A DNA stretch of 64,000 nt from Pseudomonas taiwanensis DSM 21245 (GCF_000425785.1 NZ_AUEC01000015.1:1-64000); one strand, 5' to 3'; shown: positions 44,526 through 54,100, counted from the first letter of the stretch. The notes: generated from the letters alone by a model not told the origin. Numbers and translations are program-made.

Positions 44526-45413
44526 TTATTGCGCGCTGGCCGCCCTCAAGCGCTGCCCCAGCTTCGGCCCGAAGACATTGACCAGCAGCCCGGCCATCAC
44601 CAGCAACGCGCCCCATCCCTGCACGGCGGTCAACCGTTCACCCAGCAACCACGCCGAGGAACTCAAGCCAATCACCGGAACCAGCAACGAGAACGGTGCC
44701 ACCTTGCCCGCCGGGTAGCGCGACAGCAGCTTGCTCCAGAGGCTGTAGCCGAGCATGGTGGCGACAAAAGCCAGGTAAGCCAGGGCCAGAATCGAGCTCC
44801 AGCTGATGTTGGCCAATGCATGACCGATGCGCTCTGGCCCCTCCAGCCACCACGAAAGCGCCAGGAACGGCAATGGCGGAATCAACCCGCCCCAGATCAC
44901 CAGCGCCACCAAGTCCACCGAGCCGAAGCGCCGGGTAATGATGTTACCCAGGCCCCACATGGCACCGCCGCACAATGTCAGCAGCAGCGCCACCATCGGC
45001 ACGTGCCCGCTGTCCTCGCTGCCGATCAGCGCCAGGCCGCTCGCCGCCACCAGTAACCCGAGTACGCTGGCCAGGCGCAACCGCTCCCCCAGAAACAGCG
45101 CAGCGAAACCAAGGGTGAAGAACGCCTGGGATTGCAGCACCAGCGAAGCCAGCCCCGGTGGCATCCCGCTGTACATGGCCTGGAAGAGAAAAGCGAACTG
45201 GCCCAGGGAGATGGTCGCACCGTAGGCAATCAGCCAGCGCCAGGGCAGCTTCGGGCGCTTGACCAGCAATATGGCCGGAAACGCCACCAACACGAAGCGC
45301 AACGCCCCCAGCAACATCGGTGGCAGCCCGTCGAGGCCAACCTTGATGACCACGAAGTTGACTCCCCACGCGATGATCACCACCAGGGCGATCAGCAGGT
45401 CCTTGAGCGGCAT
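44526..45413 (-). CDS. eamA: EamA-family (DMT) exporter
   Basis: A 295-aa inner-membrane protein with ten helices in two EamA repeats (residues about 5-135 and 145-285), close to the O-acetylserine/cysteine exporter. The opening LLIALVVIIAWGVNFVVIKV is typical, as is VLQSQAFFTLGFAALFLGER at the end of repeat one. AAGGAAG precedes ATG 45413; the open frame continues upstream but without this start context. The exported metabolite is probably an amino acid or a cysteine-pathway compound, by family resemblance only. Confidence 0.88.
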   Translation of the reverse strand: MPLKDLLIALVVIIAWGVNFVVIKVGLDGLPPMLLGALRFVLVAFPAILLVKRPKLPWRWLIAYGATISLGQFAFLFQAMYSGMPPGLASLVLQSQAFFTLGFAALFLGERLRLASVLGLLVAASGLALIGSEDSGHVPMVALLLTLCGGAMWGLGNIITRRFGSVDLVALVIWGGLIPPLPFLALSWWLEGPERIGHALANISWSSILALAYLAFVATMLGYSLWSKLLSRYPAGKVAPFSLLVPVIGLSSSAWLLGERLTAVQGWGALLVMAGLLVNVFGPKLGQRLRAASAQ

Positions 45414-45646
45414 TGCGGCTTCCTTCTTCAGGCGTTCTAGACATATTTCGTTACAGCATAAAGGCATTTCTTCGGCAGGGACCAGCACAGTTGGCGGCCA
45501 GCCTTGCGCAACAGTGCCGCTGTTGTGCTACCTGCCGCTGTCGAGGTTCAGGCCAGGGCGCCCTGTTTCGCATGCATCGGTTGCATTTGCCCTCGGCGCC
45601 CAACCCATGGCATAGATGCAAGTCTTTGCAGGTAGGAGATCCGCGT

Positions 45647-46486
45647 ATGAGCAAGTCCCCTTACGTTCCGCCCAAGGTCTGGCGCAACGAGGCCGCTTCC
45701 GGCGGCCAGTTCGCCAGCATCAACCGCCCTGTCGCTGGCCCGACCCATGACAAGGACCTGCCGGTGGGCAAACACCCCCTTCAGCTTTACTCCCTGGCCA
45801 CGCCCAACGGCGTCAAGGTCACCATCCTGCTCGAAGAATTGCTCGCCCTCGGCCACACCGGTGCCGAATACGACGCCTGGCTGATTCGCATCGGCGAAGG
45901 CGACCAGTTCTCCAGCGGCTTCGTGCAGGTCAACCCGAACTCGAAGATTCCCGCCCTGCTCGACCGCAGCGTCGAACCTGCGGTACGGGTGTTCGAGTCA
46001 GGCTCGATCCTGCTGTACCTGGCCGAAAAGTTTGGCGCTTTCCTGCCCAAGTCCCTTGCTGCCCGCACCGAAACCCTGAACTGGCTGTTCTGGCAGATGG
46101 GCGCGGCCCCCTACCTGGGCGGAGGGTTTGGCCACTTCTATGTGTATGCCCCGGAGAAATTCGAGTACGCCATCAACCGCTTCACCATGGAAGCCAAGCG
46201 CCAGCTCGACGTGCTGGATCGCCGCCTGGCCGAAAGCCGTTACCTGGGTGGCGATGAATACAGCATCGCCGATATCGCCGTATGGCCATGGTACGGCCAG
46301 CTGGTACGCGGCAACCTGTATGGCGCCGCAGAGTTCCTGGCGGTGGATGAGTACCCGAACGTTCAGCGCTGGGCCGAGCAGATCGCCGCACGCCCGGCGG
46401 TACAACGCGGCACACGGGTGAACCGCACCTGGGGCGACGAAGCCAGCCAGGTGGCGGAACGGCATTCGGCGACAGACCTGGCCTGA
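45647..46486 (+). CDS. yghU: YghU-type glutathione S-transferase/disulfide reductase
   Basis: A 279-aa member of the nu-class GSTs (YfcG/YghU), which reduce disulfides with glutathione. The extended N-terminus (PPKVWRNEAASGGQFASINR) is characteristic of YghU, followed by the thioredoxin domain with the catalytic Asn/Thr region (YSLATPNGVKVTILLEE) and FESGSILLYLAEKFG. The helical domain contains IADIAVWPWYGQLVRG. TAGGAG lies nine bases before ATG 45647. It is a single-gene unit. Confidence 0.92.
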   Translation: MSKSPYVPPKVWRNEAASGGQFASINRPVAGPTHDKDLPVGKHPLQLYSLATPNGVKVTILLEELLALGHTGAEYDAWLIRIGEGDQFSSGFVQVNPNSKIPALLDRSVEPAVRVFESGSILLYLAEKFGAFLPKSLAARTETLNWLFWQMGAAPYLGGGFGHFYVYAPEKFEYAINRFTMEAKRQLDVLDRRLAESRYLGGDEYSIADIAVWPWYGQLVRGNLYGAAEFLAVDEYPNVQRWAEQIAARPAVQRGTRVNRTWGDEASQVAERHSATDLA

Positions 46487-46622
46487 GTGCACCGGGCCGC
46501 TTGGCGGCCCCATCAATGCCCGCCTGCAAAAAACCATTTCTCCCGCGCAAACCTGCTTCCCCCGAAACCTTCTTGTACACTCCTCGCATTAGCCCCCACC
46601 TTGCACAATTTTTGGTGAAAGC

Positions 46623-48326
46623 ATGATCGAGGTAACCGAGGTTTCCATTGCCGAGCTGCGCGATGCACTTGAGTCGGGCCGCACGACGGCGGTCGAGCTG
46701 GTCAAGGCCTATATGGCGCGTATCGACGCCTACGATGGAGCCAATACCGCCACTGCCCTGAACGCCGTGGTCGTGCGCAACCCAGACGCACTCAAGGAGG
46801 CCGAAGCGTCCGATGCGCGTCGCGCCAAGGGACAGACCCTGAGCCCGCTGGACGGCATTCCTTACACCGCCAAAGACAGCTACCTGGTCAAAGGCCTTAC
46901 CGCCGCCTCCGGCAGTCCGGCCTTCAAGGACCTGGTCGCCCAGCGCGACGCCTTCACCATCGAGCGCCTGCGTGCGGCCGGTGCGGTGTGCCTGGGCAAG
47001 ACCAACATGCCGCCCATGGCCAACGGCGGCATGCAGCGCGGCGTCTACGGCCGCGCCGAAAGCCCGTACAACGCCAACTACCTGACCGCACCGTTCGCGT
47101 CCGGCTCCTCCAATGGTGCCGGAACTGCCACCGCCGCCAGCTTCAGTGCCTTCGGCCTGGCCGAGGAAACCTGGTCCAGTGGTCGCGGCCCAGCCTCGAA
47201 CAACGGCCTGTGCGCCTATACCCCCTCTCGCGGGGTGATTTCGGTCCGTGGCAACTGGCCACTGACCCCGACCATGGACGTGGTGGTGCCTTATGCACGG
47301 ACCATGGCCGACCTGCTGGAAATTCTGGATGTAGTGGTCGCCGACGACGCCGACAAGCGTGGCGACCTGTGGCGCCTGCAACCTTGGGTACCGATTCCGG
47401 CGGCCTCGACCGTGCGTCCGACCTCGTACCTCGACCTGGCGGTGGATGCCAGCGCGCTCAAAGGCAAGCGTTTCGGCGTGCCTCGCATGTACATCAACGC
47501 CGATCCCGAAGCCGGCACTTCCGAAAAGCCTGGCATCGGTGGCCCGACCGGTCAGCGCATCAACACCCGTGCCAGCGTCATCGACTTGTGGCAAGAGGCA
47601 CGCAAGGCGCTGGAAGCCGCCGGTGCCGAGGTGATCGAAGTGGACTTCCCGCTGGTGTCAAACTGCGAAGGCGACCGTCCGGGTGCACCGACCGTGTACA
47701 ACCGTGGCATCGTCAGCAAGGAATTCCTTCACGACGAACTGTGGGAACTGTCAGGCTGGGCCTTCGACGATTTCCTGCGCGCCAACGACGACCCCAAGCT
47801 CAACCGCCTGGCCGACGTCGATGGCCCACAGATCTTCCCCCACGACCCCGGCACCCTGCCCAACCGTGAAGACGACCTGGCCGCGGGCATGGACGAATAC
47901 GTCAACATGGCCAAGCGCGGCTTGAAGACCTGGGACCAGATCGAAACGCTGCCCGACGGCCTGCGCGGGCTGGAGAAAACCCGCAAGATTGACCTGGAAG
48001 ACTGGATGGATGACCTGGGCCTTGACGCGGTGCTGTTCCCTACCGTGGCCGACGTGGGACCGGCCGATGCCGACGTAAACCCCGTGTCGGCGGACATCGC
48101 CTGGAGCAATGGTATCTGGGTAGCCAACGGCAACCTGGCGATCCGTCACCTGGGCGTGCCGACCGTCACCGTACCGATGGGCATCATGGCGGATATCGGT
48201 ATGCCCGTAGGCTTGACCTTCGCCGGTCGCGCTTACTCCGACAATGCCCTGCTGACCTTCGGTGCAGCATTCGAGGCCACCGGTTCGCGACGCATGATCC
48301 CGCCGCGCACGCCTGCCCTGGTCTGA
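46623..48326 (+). CDS. Amidase-signature family hydrolase
   Basis: A 567-aa amidase of the amidase-signature family. The Ser-cisSer-Lys triad is visible as Lys in IPYTAKDSYLV (about residue 83), the cis-Ser in ASGSSNGAGTATAAS and the nucleophile in ETWSSGRGPASNNGL. A second-domain stretch of about 250 residues follows, with PTVTVPMGIM near the end. Substrates in this family range from aliphatic amides to peptides; none can be picked here. There is no signal peptide. The gene has its own promoter region of about 130 bp and is followed by a REP element. Confidence 0.9.
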   Translation: MIEVTEVSIAELRDALESGRTTAVELVKAYMARIDAYDGANTATALNAVVVRNPDALKEAEASDARRAKGQTLSPLDGIPYTAKDSYLVKGLTAASGSPAFKDLVAQRDAFTIERLRAAGAVCLGKTNMPPMANGGMQRGVYGRAESPYNANYLTAPFASGSSNGAGTATAASFSAFGLAEETWSSGRGPASNNGLCAYTPSRGVISVRGNWPLTPTMDVVVPYARTMADLLEILDVVVADDADKRGDLWRLQPWVPIPAASTVRPTSYLDLAVDASALKGKRFGVPRMYINADPEAGTSEKPGIGGPTGQRINTRASVIDLWQEARKALEAAGAEVIEVDFPLVSNCEGDRPGAPTVYNRGIVSKEFLHDELWELSGWAFDDFLRANDDPKLNRLADVDGPQIFPHDPGTLPNREDDLAAGMDEYVNMAKRGLKTWDQIETLPDGLRGLEKTRKIDLEDWMDDLGLDAVLFPTVADVGPADADVNPVSADIAWSNGIWVANGNLAIRHLGVPTVTVPMGIMADIGMPVGLTFAGRAYSDNALLTFGAAFEATGSRRMIPPRTPALV

Positions 48327-48335
48327 GTCAGCACA

Positions 48336-48398
48336 TCGTCGGCAAACCGGCTCCTACACAATCCTCGCCGAACCTGTAGGAGCCGGCTAGCCGGCAAC
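48336..48398. repeat. REP-like inverted repeat
   Basis: CGGCAAACCGGCTCCTACA and TGTAGGAGCCGGCTAGCCGG face each other about 20 bp apart, in the 136-bp gap after the amidase gene. The GTAGGAGCCGGC core is the common P. putida-group REP sequence. Confidence 0.75.
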
Positions 48399-48462
48399 AA
48401 GACCCGTGCAGCCCCATCAATTGTCTTATGCTGAGCGTTCCTGAACCCAGCGATAAGCCCTC

Positions 48463-48834
48463 ATGCTCTTTCGCCTGACCGCCGACACCTTGGTCCTACT
48501 GCACCTGGCCTTCATCCTGCTGGTGCTGTTGGGCGGGCTGTTAGTGATCCGCTGGCCTCGCGCCTTGCTCGTTCACCTGCCAGCCCTGGCCTGGGGCCTG
48601 GCCGTGGAATGCCTGCACCTGGGTTGCCCCCTGACGACGTGGGAAAACCGCATGCGCAGTGCCGCAGGAGATGCCGGTTACGAAGGCGGCTTCGTCGAGC
48701 ATTACATCTGGCCCTTGATTTACCCCGCCGGCTTGACCGAACGGACTCAGTTGCTGCTGGGCACGCTGGTGCTGGTGGTCAACCTCGCCCTTTATGGTTA
48801 CATCGTCTGGCGCAAGCGCCGGCTCAGCGGGTAG
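48463..48834 (+). CDS. DUF2784 membrane protein
   Basis: A 123-aa inner-membrane protein of the DUF2784 family, with four hydrophobic segments (LVLLHLAFILLVLLGGLLVI, ALLVHLPALAWGLAVECL, HYIWPLIYPAGLT and LLLGTLVLVVNLALYGYI). The conserved CPLTTWENRMR (about residues 52-62) and the GYEGGFVEHYIWPLIYP block are family marks. Function is unknown. Its last 11 nt overlap the convergent methyltransferase gene. Confidence 0.9.
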   Translation: MLFRLTADTLVLLHLAFILLVLLGGLLVIRWPRALLVHLPALAWGLAVECLHLGCPLTTWENRMRSAAGDAGYEGGFVEHYIWPLIYPAGLTERTQLLLGTLVLVVNLALYGYIVWRKRRLSG

Positions 48835-49600
48835 CCACCACGAACAGCCGTGGGAACGGCAACAACACCTTACCGTCGGTGGCCGGGGGGTAGTCGCGCT
48901 CCATGGCTTGCAGGTACAACTGCAGAAAATCGGCCTGCTCCTGCGCGTCCAACTTTGCCAGGTAAGGTCGCAGCGCCGAGCCCTTGAACCACTCCACGAC
49001 TGCCTCGGCGCCTCCCGCCAAGGGGTGATGGTAGGTGGTGCGCCATACATCCACGCGGGCGCACAGGGGGCTGAGCAGGTCATAGTAATAGGCTGCGCTG
49101 TGCCGGGGCGGCAGGACATGGTCAGCGAACTTGTCGGCCCAAGGGCCCTGGCTGGCGATTTCACGCAACCGCCGGTGCGCAGGTTCGTCCAGGTTGTCGG
49201 GCGTCTGCACCGCGAGACTGCCGCCCTCGCACAGCTGGTGAACCAAATGAGGGTACAGCGATCCGTGGTCCGGCAACCACTGCAACGACGCATTGGCCAG
49301 GATCAGGTCCTGCGGTTTCGATGCGGTCCAAGTGGCGATATCGGCCTTCTCGCAACGCACCCGCAGCACGCGCAACCGTTGCCGCTCAAGCGCCTTGTTG
49401 ATCATGTCCTGGTCGTTGTCCAGGGCCACAACCTGGGCATCGGGACAATGGTGCAGCAGGACTTCGGTAGAGTTTCCAGGGCCGCAGCCCAGGTCGGTGG
49501 CGTGGTGCACCGCGCGCTGCGGCACCGCGGCGAGCAGGTCGCGCACGGCGCGGGTGCGTTCATCTTCGAAAAGCGAATACTGATTGGCGGACCAGGCCAT
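48824..49600 (-). CDS. tam: Trans-aconitate 2-methyltransferase
   Basis: A 258-aa SAM-dependent methyltransferase that esterifies trans-aconitate, a toxic by-product formed from cis-aconitate. The SAM motifs are present: HHATDLGCGPGNSTEVLL (motif I), VVALDNDQDMI (motif II) and LILANASLQWLPDH (motif IV). The N-terminal WSANQYSLFEDERTRAVRDL is characteristic of Tam. AAGGAA lies seven bases before ATG 49600. It follows a permease gene's terminator and is a single-gene unit. Confidence 0.93.
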   Translation of the reverse strand: MAWSANQYSLFEDERTRAVRDLLAAVPQRAVHHATDLGCGPGNSTEVLLHHCPDAQVVALDNDQDMINKALERQRLRVLRVRCEKADIATWTASKPQDLILANASLQWLPDHGSLYPHLVHQLCEGGSLAVQTPDNLDEPAHRRLREIASQGPWADKFADHVLPPRHSAAYYYDLLSPLCARVDVWRTTYHHPLAGGAEAVVEWFKGSALRPYLAKLDAQEQADFLQLYLQAMERDYPPATDGKVLLPFPRLFVVATR

Positions 49601-49711
49601 GGCGGGTTCCTTTTGGCGGGCAATGCTCGAAGCATAAGCCATGTGCCCATACTTAGGGTCATGCGCTTGCTCACACTTTCGGTAACGCCACGTGGCGCCT
49701 CCACCATCACG

Positions 49712-49747
49712 AAAAAAAACGGCCGGCCTCCCGAAGAAGCCGGCCGT
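49712..49747 (-). terminator. Rho-independent terminator, minus strand
   Basis: ACGGCCGGC (49719-49727) and GCCGGCCGT (49739-49747) form a 9-bp stem; on the minus strand it is followed by eight T residues. It stands 18 bp beyond the stop codon of the permease gene. Confidence 0.88.
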
Positions 49748-49765
49748 CTCTCAAGCGTTGAACGC

Positions 49766-51175
49766 TTAGTGTTGCTTGCCAGTACGGATCTGGTGCACCA
49801 CACCCATGGCCACCACGATGGCAGCGGCGATGCCGGTGGAGATCACCAGGATCTGGTAGTCAGGCATGAATGCCATGGTCACCAGGGCTGCCACGATGAA
49901 AGCGATCACCAGGTAGGTCAGCCAAGGGAACAGCCACATCTTCAGGCGCACTTCCTTGCCCTCGGCGATCAGCTTGCGGCGCATGCGCAGCTGCGAGAAG
50001 GCAATTACCAGGTACACCAGCAAGGCGATCATGCCAGTGGTGTTCATCAGGGTTTCCAGTACGTCTTTCGGACGCAGGGTCTCGCTGAAATTGATCAGCG
50101 CACACACCACGGCCACGGCGCAGGAACCGATGATCGCGTACACCGGAACACCGGTGCCGGCACGGGTGATCTTGAAGAACGACGGCGCGTCGCCACGCTG
50201 GGCCAGGGAGAACAACATGCGCGAAGCGGTGTAGTGACCGGAGATCAGGCAGCTGCTGACCGACGTCAGTACCACGAAGTTCATCAGCAGTTCTGCGTAC
50301 GGCACACCCAGCAGTTCCAGGGTACGACGGTAGGCGCCGTAGCCGGACTCACCCAGGTGCGGGTCGTTCCATGGAACCAGGCAGACGATCAGGAAGATCG
50401 AGCCGACGTAGAACAGGCACACGCGCCATACCACCGAGTTGGTGGCCTTGACGATCTGGGCGGCCGGGTCCTTGGCTTCGGAAGCCGCGATGGTCACGAT
50501 TTCAGCGCCGAGGAATGCGAACATCACCCCCAGCAACGCACCGATCACGGTGGTGATGCCATTGGGCATGAAGCCTTCGGCGGTCAGGTGGCTGATGCCA
50601 CGGACTTCACCGAACTGCCAGATATTCATGACCGCGGCAGTACAGATCACCAGGAAGCAGACAATCGCGACCACCTTGATCAGCGCGAACCAGAACTCGA
50701 ATTCGCCGTAGTGCTTGACGTTGAAGAAGTTGACGGTGATCAGCACCAAGGTCGTGGCCAGCACGAATACGTTGACGCTCACATCGGGGAAGAAGCCGTG
50801 CAGGATCTTGCCCGCCACGTAGGCCTCCCAGGCCATCAGGATGACCCAGTACCACCAGTACAGCCAGCCGATGGTGAAGCCGGCCCAGCGGCCAATGGCG
50901 CGGTCGGCGTAGGTCGAGAACGAGCCGGTGTCTGGCGAGGACGTCGCCATTTCACCCAGCATTCGCATGATCAGGACCACCAGGATGCCGCCGGCGAGAT
51001 ACGCCAGCACAGCGGCCGGGCCGGCACTGTGAATCACGCTGCCGGAACCGACGAACAAGGCGCCGCCGATTACCCCGGCGATCGACATCATCGTCAGGTG
51101 GCGCGACTTGAGCGAAGCGCTGAGCTTGCTCTCGTGCTCGCCCTTGGCGGTGGTGGTTGTGGATGTTGCTCCCAT
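49766..51175 (-). CDS. GABA/amino-acid permease (AAT family)
   Basis: A 469-aa inner-membrane transporter of the amino acid-polyamine-organocation superfamily, AAT family, closest by eye to GabP. Twelve membrane segments; the opening SRHLTMMSIAGVIGGALFVG has the substrate-binding Gly-rich break, followed by LGEMATSSPDTGSFSTYADR and the conserved GEFEFWFALIKVVAIVCFL. It imports GABA or related amino acids with protons. It is divergent from a MocR regulator gene with a 335-bp gap holding operator-like repeats, so that regulator probably controls it. Confidence 0.88.
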   Translation of the reverse strand: MGATSTTTTAKGEHESKLSASLKSRHLTMMSIAGVIGGALFVGSGSVIHSAGPAAVLAYLAGGILVVLIMRMLGEMATSSPDTGSFSTYADRAIGRWAGFTIGWLYWWYWVILMAWEAYVAGKILHGFFPDVSVNVFVLATTLVLITVNFFNVKHYGEFEFWFALIKVVAIVCFLVICTAAVMNIWQFGEVRGISHLTAEGFMPNGITTVIGALLGVMFAFLGAEIVTIAASEAKDPAAQIVKATNSVVWRVCLFYVGSIFLIVCLVPWNDPHLGESGYGAYRRTLELLGVPYAELLMNFVVLTSVSSCLISGHYTASRMLFSLAQRGDAPSFFKITRAGTGVPVYAIIGSCAVAVVCALINFSETLRPKDVLETLMNTTGMIALLVYLVIAFSQLRMRRKLIAEGKEVRLKMWLFPWLTYLVIAFIVAALVTMAFMPDYQILVISTGIAAAIVVAMGVVHQIRTGKQH

Positions 51176-51510
51176 CAGTTGTGTACCCCGTGCTTCTTTT
51201 TATCCAAGGAAAACTGTGAGACCCCGATGGCTAGCGGTCTCACCTGTACATCAGCGCTAATGCGGGCAGGAAGGTGTGCACAAGCACACGCAGGCCTTCC
51301 ATGGCGGCCTGCTTACGCGCCCCAAGGTTGACCCTGGAGCGGACTGAACATGCTTTATGTGGCGATATCTGACACGTAATGTAAAAATGTCCGGCGCAGA
51401 GAGCCATGCACAGTGGCATGAAATACGCGCTGCACTGTACAGGTCACCCATGCAATACACCCGCAGTACCCCGCAGACGCCCAGCGTTCTGCACACCTGA
51501 AGGCACCCCA
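51176..51510. promoter_or_regulatory. Divergent control region of permease and mocR
   Basis: No gene is seen. The region includes an inverted pair TGCACAGTG (51407-51415) and CACTGTACA (51433-51441), further CTGTACA- and GTGCAC-type half sites near 51246 and 51275, and a GTGAGACC/GGTCTCAC hairpin at about 51215-51242. These are candidates for regulator binding and for leader structure upstream of the permease gene. Confidence 0.5.
51407..51441. promoter_or_regulatory. MocR operator candidate
   Basis: TGCACAGTG at 51407-51415 and CACTGTACA at 51433-51441 are inverted and match at eight of nine positions, separated by 17 bp. The pair lies 70 bp before the mocR-type start codon, a common position for autoregulation by GntR/MocR proteins. 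Confidence 0.5.
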
Positions 51511-52935
51511 ATGTTTGAACTACATCCAGACGCCCCCACTCCGCTGGTCAACCAGATCATCGACGGGGTGCGCGCGCTGATCGACAACCAGACCCTCAAG
51601 CCTGGAGCCAAGGTGCCGTCTATCCGCGCCTTCGCCGCGACCTATTCGGTGAGTACCTTCACCGTGGTCGAAGCCTATGACCGACTGGTGGCCCAGGGGC
51701 TGCTGGTAAGCCGTGGCAACGCGGGCTTTTTCGTCAATCGCGCAGCGGGCGAGTTGCTGGACAACCACAGTGCCGAGACCGACACCAGTCGACCAACGTT
51801 CAACTCCGAATGGTACTTGCAGCAGATCTTCGAAATCCGCCAGTTGCCGTTCAAGCCAGGTTGCGGCTGGTTGCCCAACGACTGGATGTACGAAGACGGC
51901 CTGCGCCGCGGTTTGCGCCAAGTGGCCGGCAGCCCGCTGGAGCTGTCCGGCTATGGCGACCCGATGGGCCTGTTGGAGCTGCGCACGCTGACGGCGCAGA
52001 ACCTGCAGCAAGAGCTGTCGATCGTCGCCAATCCAGCACAATTGATGCTCACCCACGGTGCCAGCCAGGCTCTGGATCTTGCAGCGCGTACCCTGGTGCG
52101 CCCAGGCGATGTGGTGCTGGTGGACGACCCGGGTTACCCCAACCTGATGAGCATCCTGCGTACCCAGGGCGCCACCTTGGTGGGAGTCCCCCGCACACCG
52201 GCAGGCTATGACCTGAACCAACTGGAGCAGTTGCTGGCGCACTACCGCCCCACCGCGTTTTTCACCCAACCGCACCTGCACAGCCCAACCTGTTCACGCA
52301 CCCCGCTGGCGCAATTGCACCGCCTGCTGCAACTGGCCAGCAAGCACGGTTTCAGGCTGGTGGAGAACAATCTGTACGCCGACATGGTCGCCGAGCCGCA
52401 GCCTTGCCTGGCCAGCCTGGACCACTTGCAGCAGGTGGTGTACGTGGGCAGCTACTCCAAGAGCATCTCGCCCAACGTACGGGTCGGCTACATGCTGGCC
52501 AACCCCGAGCTGATGCAGAAACTGCTGCACCTGAAAATGCGCTCGGGCCTTACCACGTCACAGGTCATGGAGCGCGTGGTATACGCCGCCATCATCGACG
52601 GCCGCTGGCGCAAGCACCTCAAGCGCCTGCGCCAACGCCTGGCCGAGGCGCACCAGGAAGTGGGCCGTCACCTGCACCGGTTGGGTTTCGAGTTATTCAC
52701 CGAGTCGGACGAAGGCATGTACATCTGGACCCGCCACCCAGCGATTCCCGACAGCGCGGCGTTGCTGGACGATGCGCTGGAGCAAGGGATCATGCTCGGG
52801 CCTGGCCAGTTGTTCATGGTCGATGCGCAGGCCACCGGGTGGATGCGGTTCAATGTGGCCTTCAGCAGCGACCCGGCGATGTGGGAGTTGCTGGAGAAGG
52901 TGTTGGTCAAGCACGTGCGGCGTGGGAACACGTGA
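51511..52935 (+). CDS. MocR-family regulator (GntR HTH plus aminotransferase fold)
   Basis: A 474-aa regulator. Residues 1-75 form a GntR winged helix (NQIIDGVRALIDNQTLKPGA, KVPSIRAFAATYSVSTFTVV, EAYDRLVAQGLL), and about 110-474 a type I PLP-dependent aminotransferase-like domain with the PLP-binding Lys in YVGSYSKSISPNVRVGYM. MocR proteins sense PLP or an amino acid and often control a divergent transporter or aminotransferase. Here the divergent gene is a GABA-type permease. AAGG lies eight bases before ATG 51511; the frame is open further upstream. Confidence 0.93.
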   Translation: MFELHPDAPTPLVNQIIDGVRALIDNQTLKPGAKVPSIRAFAATYSVSTFTVVEAYDRLVAQGLLVSRGNAGFFVNRAAGELLDNHSAETDTSRPTFNSEWYLQQIFEIRQLPFKPGCGWLPNDWMYEDGLRRGLRQVAGSPLELSGYGDPMGLLELRTLTAQNLQQELSIVANPAQLMLTHGASQALDLAARTLVRPGDVVLVDDPGYPNLMSILRTQGATLVGVPRTPAGYDLNQLEQLLAHYRPTAFFTQPHLHSPTCSRTPLAQLHRLLQLASKHGFRLVENNLYADMVAEPQPCLASLDHLQQVVYVGSYSKSISPNVRVGYMLANPELMQKLLHLKMRSGLTTSQVMERVVYAAIIDGRWRKHLKRLRQRLAEAHQEVGRHLHRLGFELFTESDEGMYIWTRHPAIPDSAALLDDALEQGIMLGPGQLFMVDAQATGWMRFNVAFSSDPAMWELLEKVLVKHVRRGNT

Positions 52936-52968
52936 GGCGCTGCCGGGCGAAACTGAACCGCCCCCCCG

Positions 52969-53040
52969 CGGGCAAGCCCCCGCCTACAGGTATTGCGCTG
53001 GGCTGGCAGGCGTCTCTCCAGGAGGCGGCTTGCCGGCTAT
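52969..53040. repeat. REP-like inverted repeat
   Basis: GCGGGCAAGCCCCCGCCTAC and GGAGGCGGCTTGCCGGC face each other between the convergent mocR-type and deacetylase genes. The composition and layout resemble the other REP pairs in this window, with less perfect arms. Confidence 0.6.
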
Positions 53041-53077
53041 TGGGCCGCCCATGACGGCCCCGTTATCGGCCCTTCAC

Positions 53078-54100
53078 CTATCGCCAAGCTGCTTGTTCAG
53101 CAAAGAAGGCTTGAGCATTCGCCTCCAGGCTCTCCAGGTGATAGCCCCCTTCCTGGACAATCAAGCATGGCACCCCTAACGCCCGAATCCGCTCCCCTAG
53201 CGCGGCAAAGCCTTCGGTCGTCACCGCCACCTTGCTCTGTGGATCCTGCTCATAGATATCGAACCCCAGCGACAGCACCAGCACCTCGGCGCCAAAATCC
53301 TTCACCGCATCCAGCGCAATTTCAAGCTGGACCATGAAGTCCGCCTCACTGGCCCCATGGGCCATCGGCAGATTGAGGTTGTACCCCTCCCCCGCACCGC
53401 TGCCACGCTCGTCCTCGAACCCGGCCACACCAGGATAGAAGTTGGTCGGGTCACCATGGGTCGATACGTACAGCACATCGTTGCGCGCGTAGAAGATTTC
53501 CTGAATGCCCTGCCCATGGTGCATGTCGGTGTCGAGGATCGCTACGCGGTTGTATCGGCTGCGCAGCGCTTGGGCGGCGACGGCGGCATTGTTGATGTAG
53601 CAGAAGCCACCAGCTGCATCGAAGCGGGCATGGTGTCCCGGCGGGCGGCACAGGGCATAGGCGGCGGGTTCACCGTCGAGGATGGCCTTGGCCGCGGCCA
53701 CTGCGCTTTGCGCCGACCAGTAGGCCGAACGCCAGGTATGCTCGCCCACCGGGCAACTGCCGTCGGCCAGGTAACGCGCGGCCTGGGCAAGGATGCCGCG
53801 CAGGGCATTGGGTTCGCGCACGAAGATGTTGGACATCACCTCGTCGCCCCAATCCTCGGGTACCTCCTTCCAACGCGCATGTGCCTCTTCGAGGAAGACC
53901 AGGTAGGCCTCGCCATGCACAGCCTTGAGCGGTGCCAGCCCCGCATCTTCGGGCTGGCGGATGTCGAAGCCCAGATCCTTGGCTGCCTGCAGCAGGTGTT
54001 CGGCACGCTCGGGAACTTCCTGCGGGGTGCGCATGGCGCCGCGGGAGTAATAGCTGCGGGGGTGGTGCAACAGTTGCTCGGGGTGGAAGTAGCAACGCAT
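53078..54100 (-). CDS. Histone deacetylase-family amidohydrolase (acetylpolyamine type)
   Basis: A 340-aa zinc-dependent deacetylase of the HDAC/acetylpolyamine amidohydrolase family. The catalytic His pair is RPPGHHA, the zinc ligands Asp-x-His are in ILDTDMHHGQG, the third ligand Asp is in LGFDIYEQDP, and the catalytic Tyr is in QEGGYHLESL. It would remove acetyl groups from polyamines or related amides in the cytoplasm. AAGGAG lies seven bases before ATG 54100, which shares one base with the previous gene's stop. It is the last gene of a three-gene operon. Confidence 0.92.
   Translation of the reverse strand: MRCYFHPEQLLHHPRSYYSRGAMRTPQEVPERAEHLLQAAKDLGFDIRQPEDAGLAPLKAVHGEAYLVFLEEAHARWKEVPEDWGDEVMSNIFVREPNALRGILAQAARYLADGSCPVGEHTWRSAYWSAQSAVAAAKAILDGEPAAYALCRPPGHHARFDAAGGFCYINNAAVAAQALRSRYNRVAILDTDMHHGQGIQEIFYARNDVLYVSTHGDPTNFYPGVAGFEDERGSGAGEGYNLNLPMAHGASEADFMVQLEIALDAVKDFGAEVLVLSLGFDIYEQDPQSKVAVTTEGFAALGERIRALGVPCLIVQEGGYHLESLEANAQAFFAEQAAWR

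Noticed and set aside
48794..51331. An 845-codon plus-strand open frame opposite the permease and methyltransferase genes
   Set aside because: The product is rich in His, Gln and Asp with no domain, and the opposite strand carries two clear genes with motifs, ribosome binding sites and a terminator. It is an antisense artefact of GC-rich codon usage.
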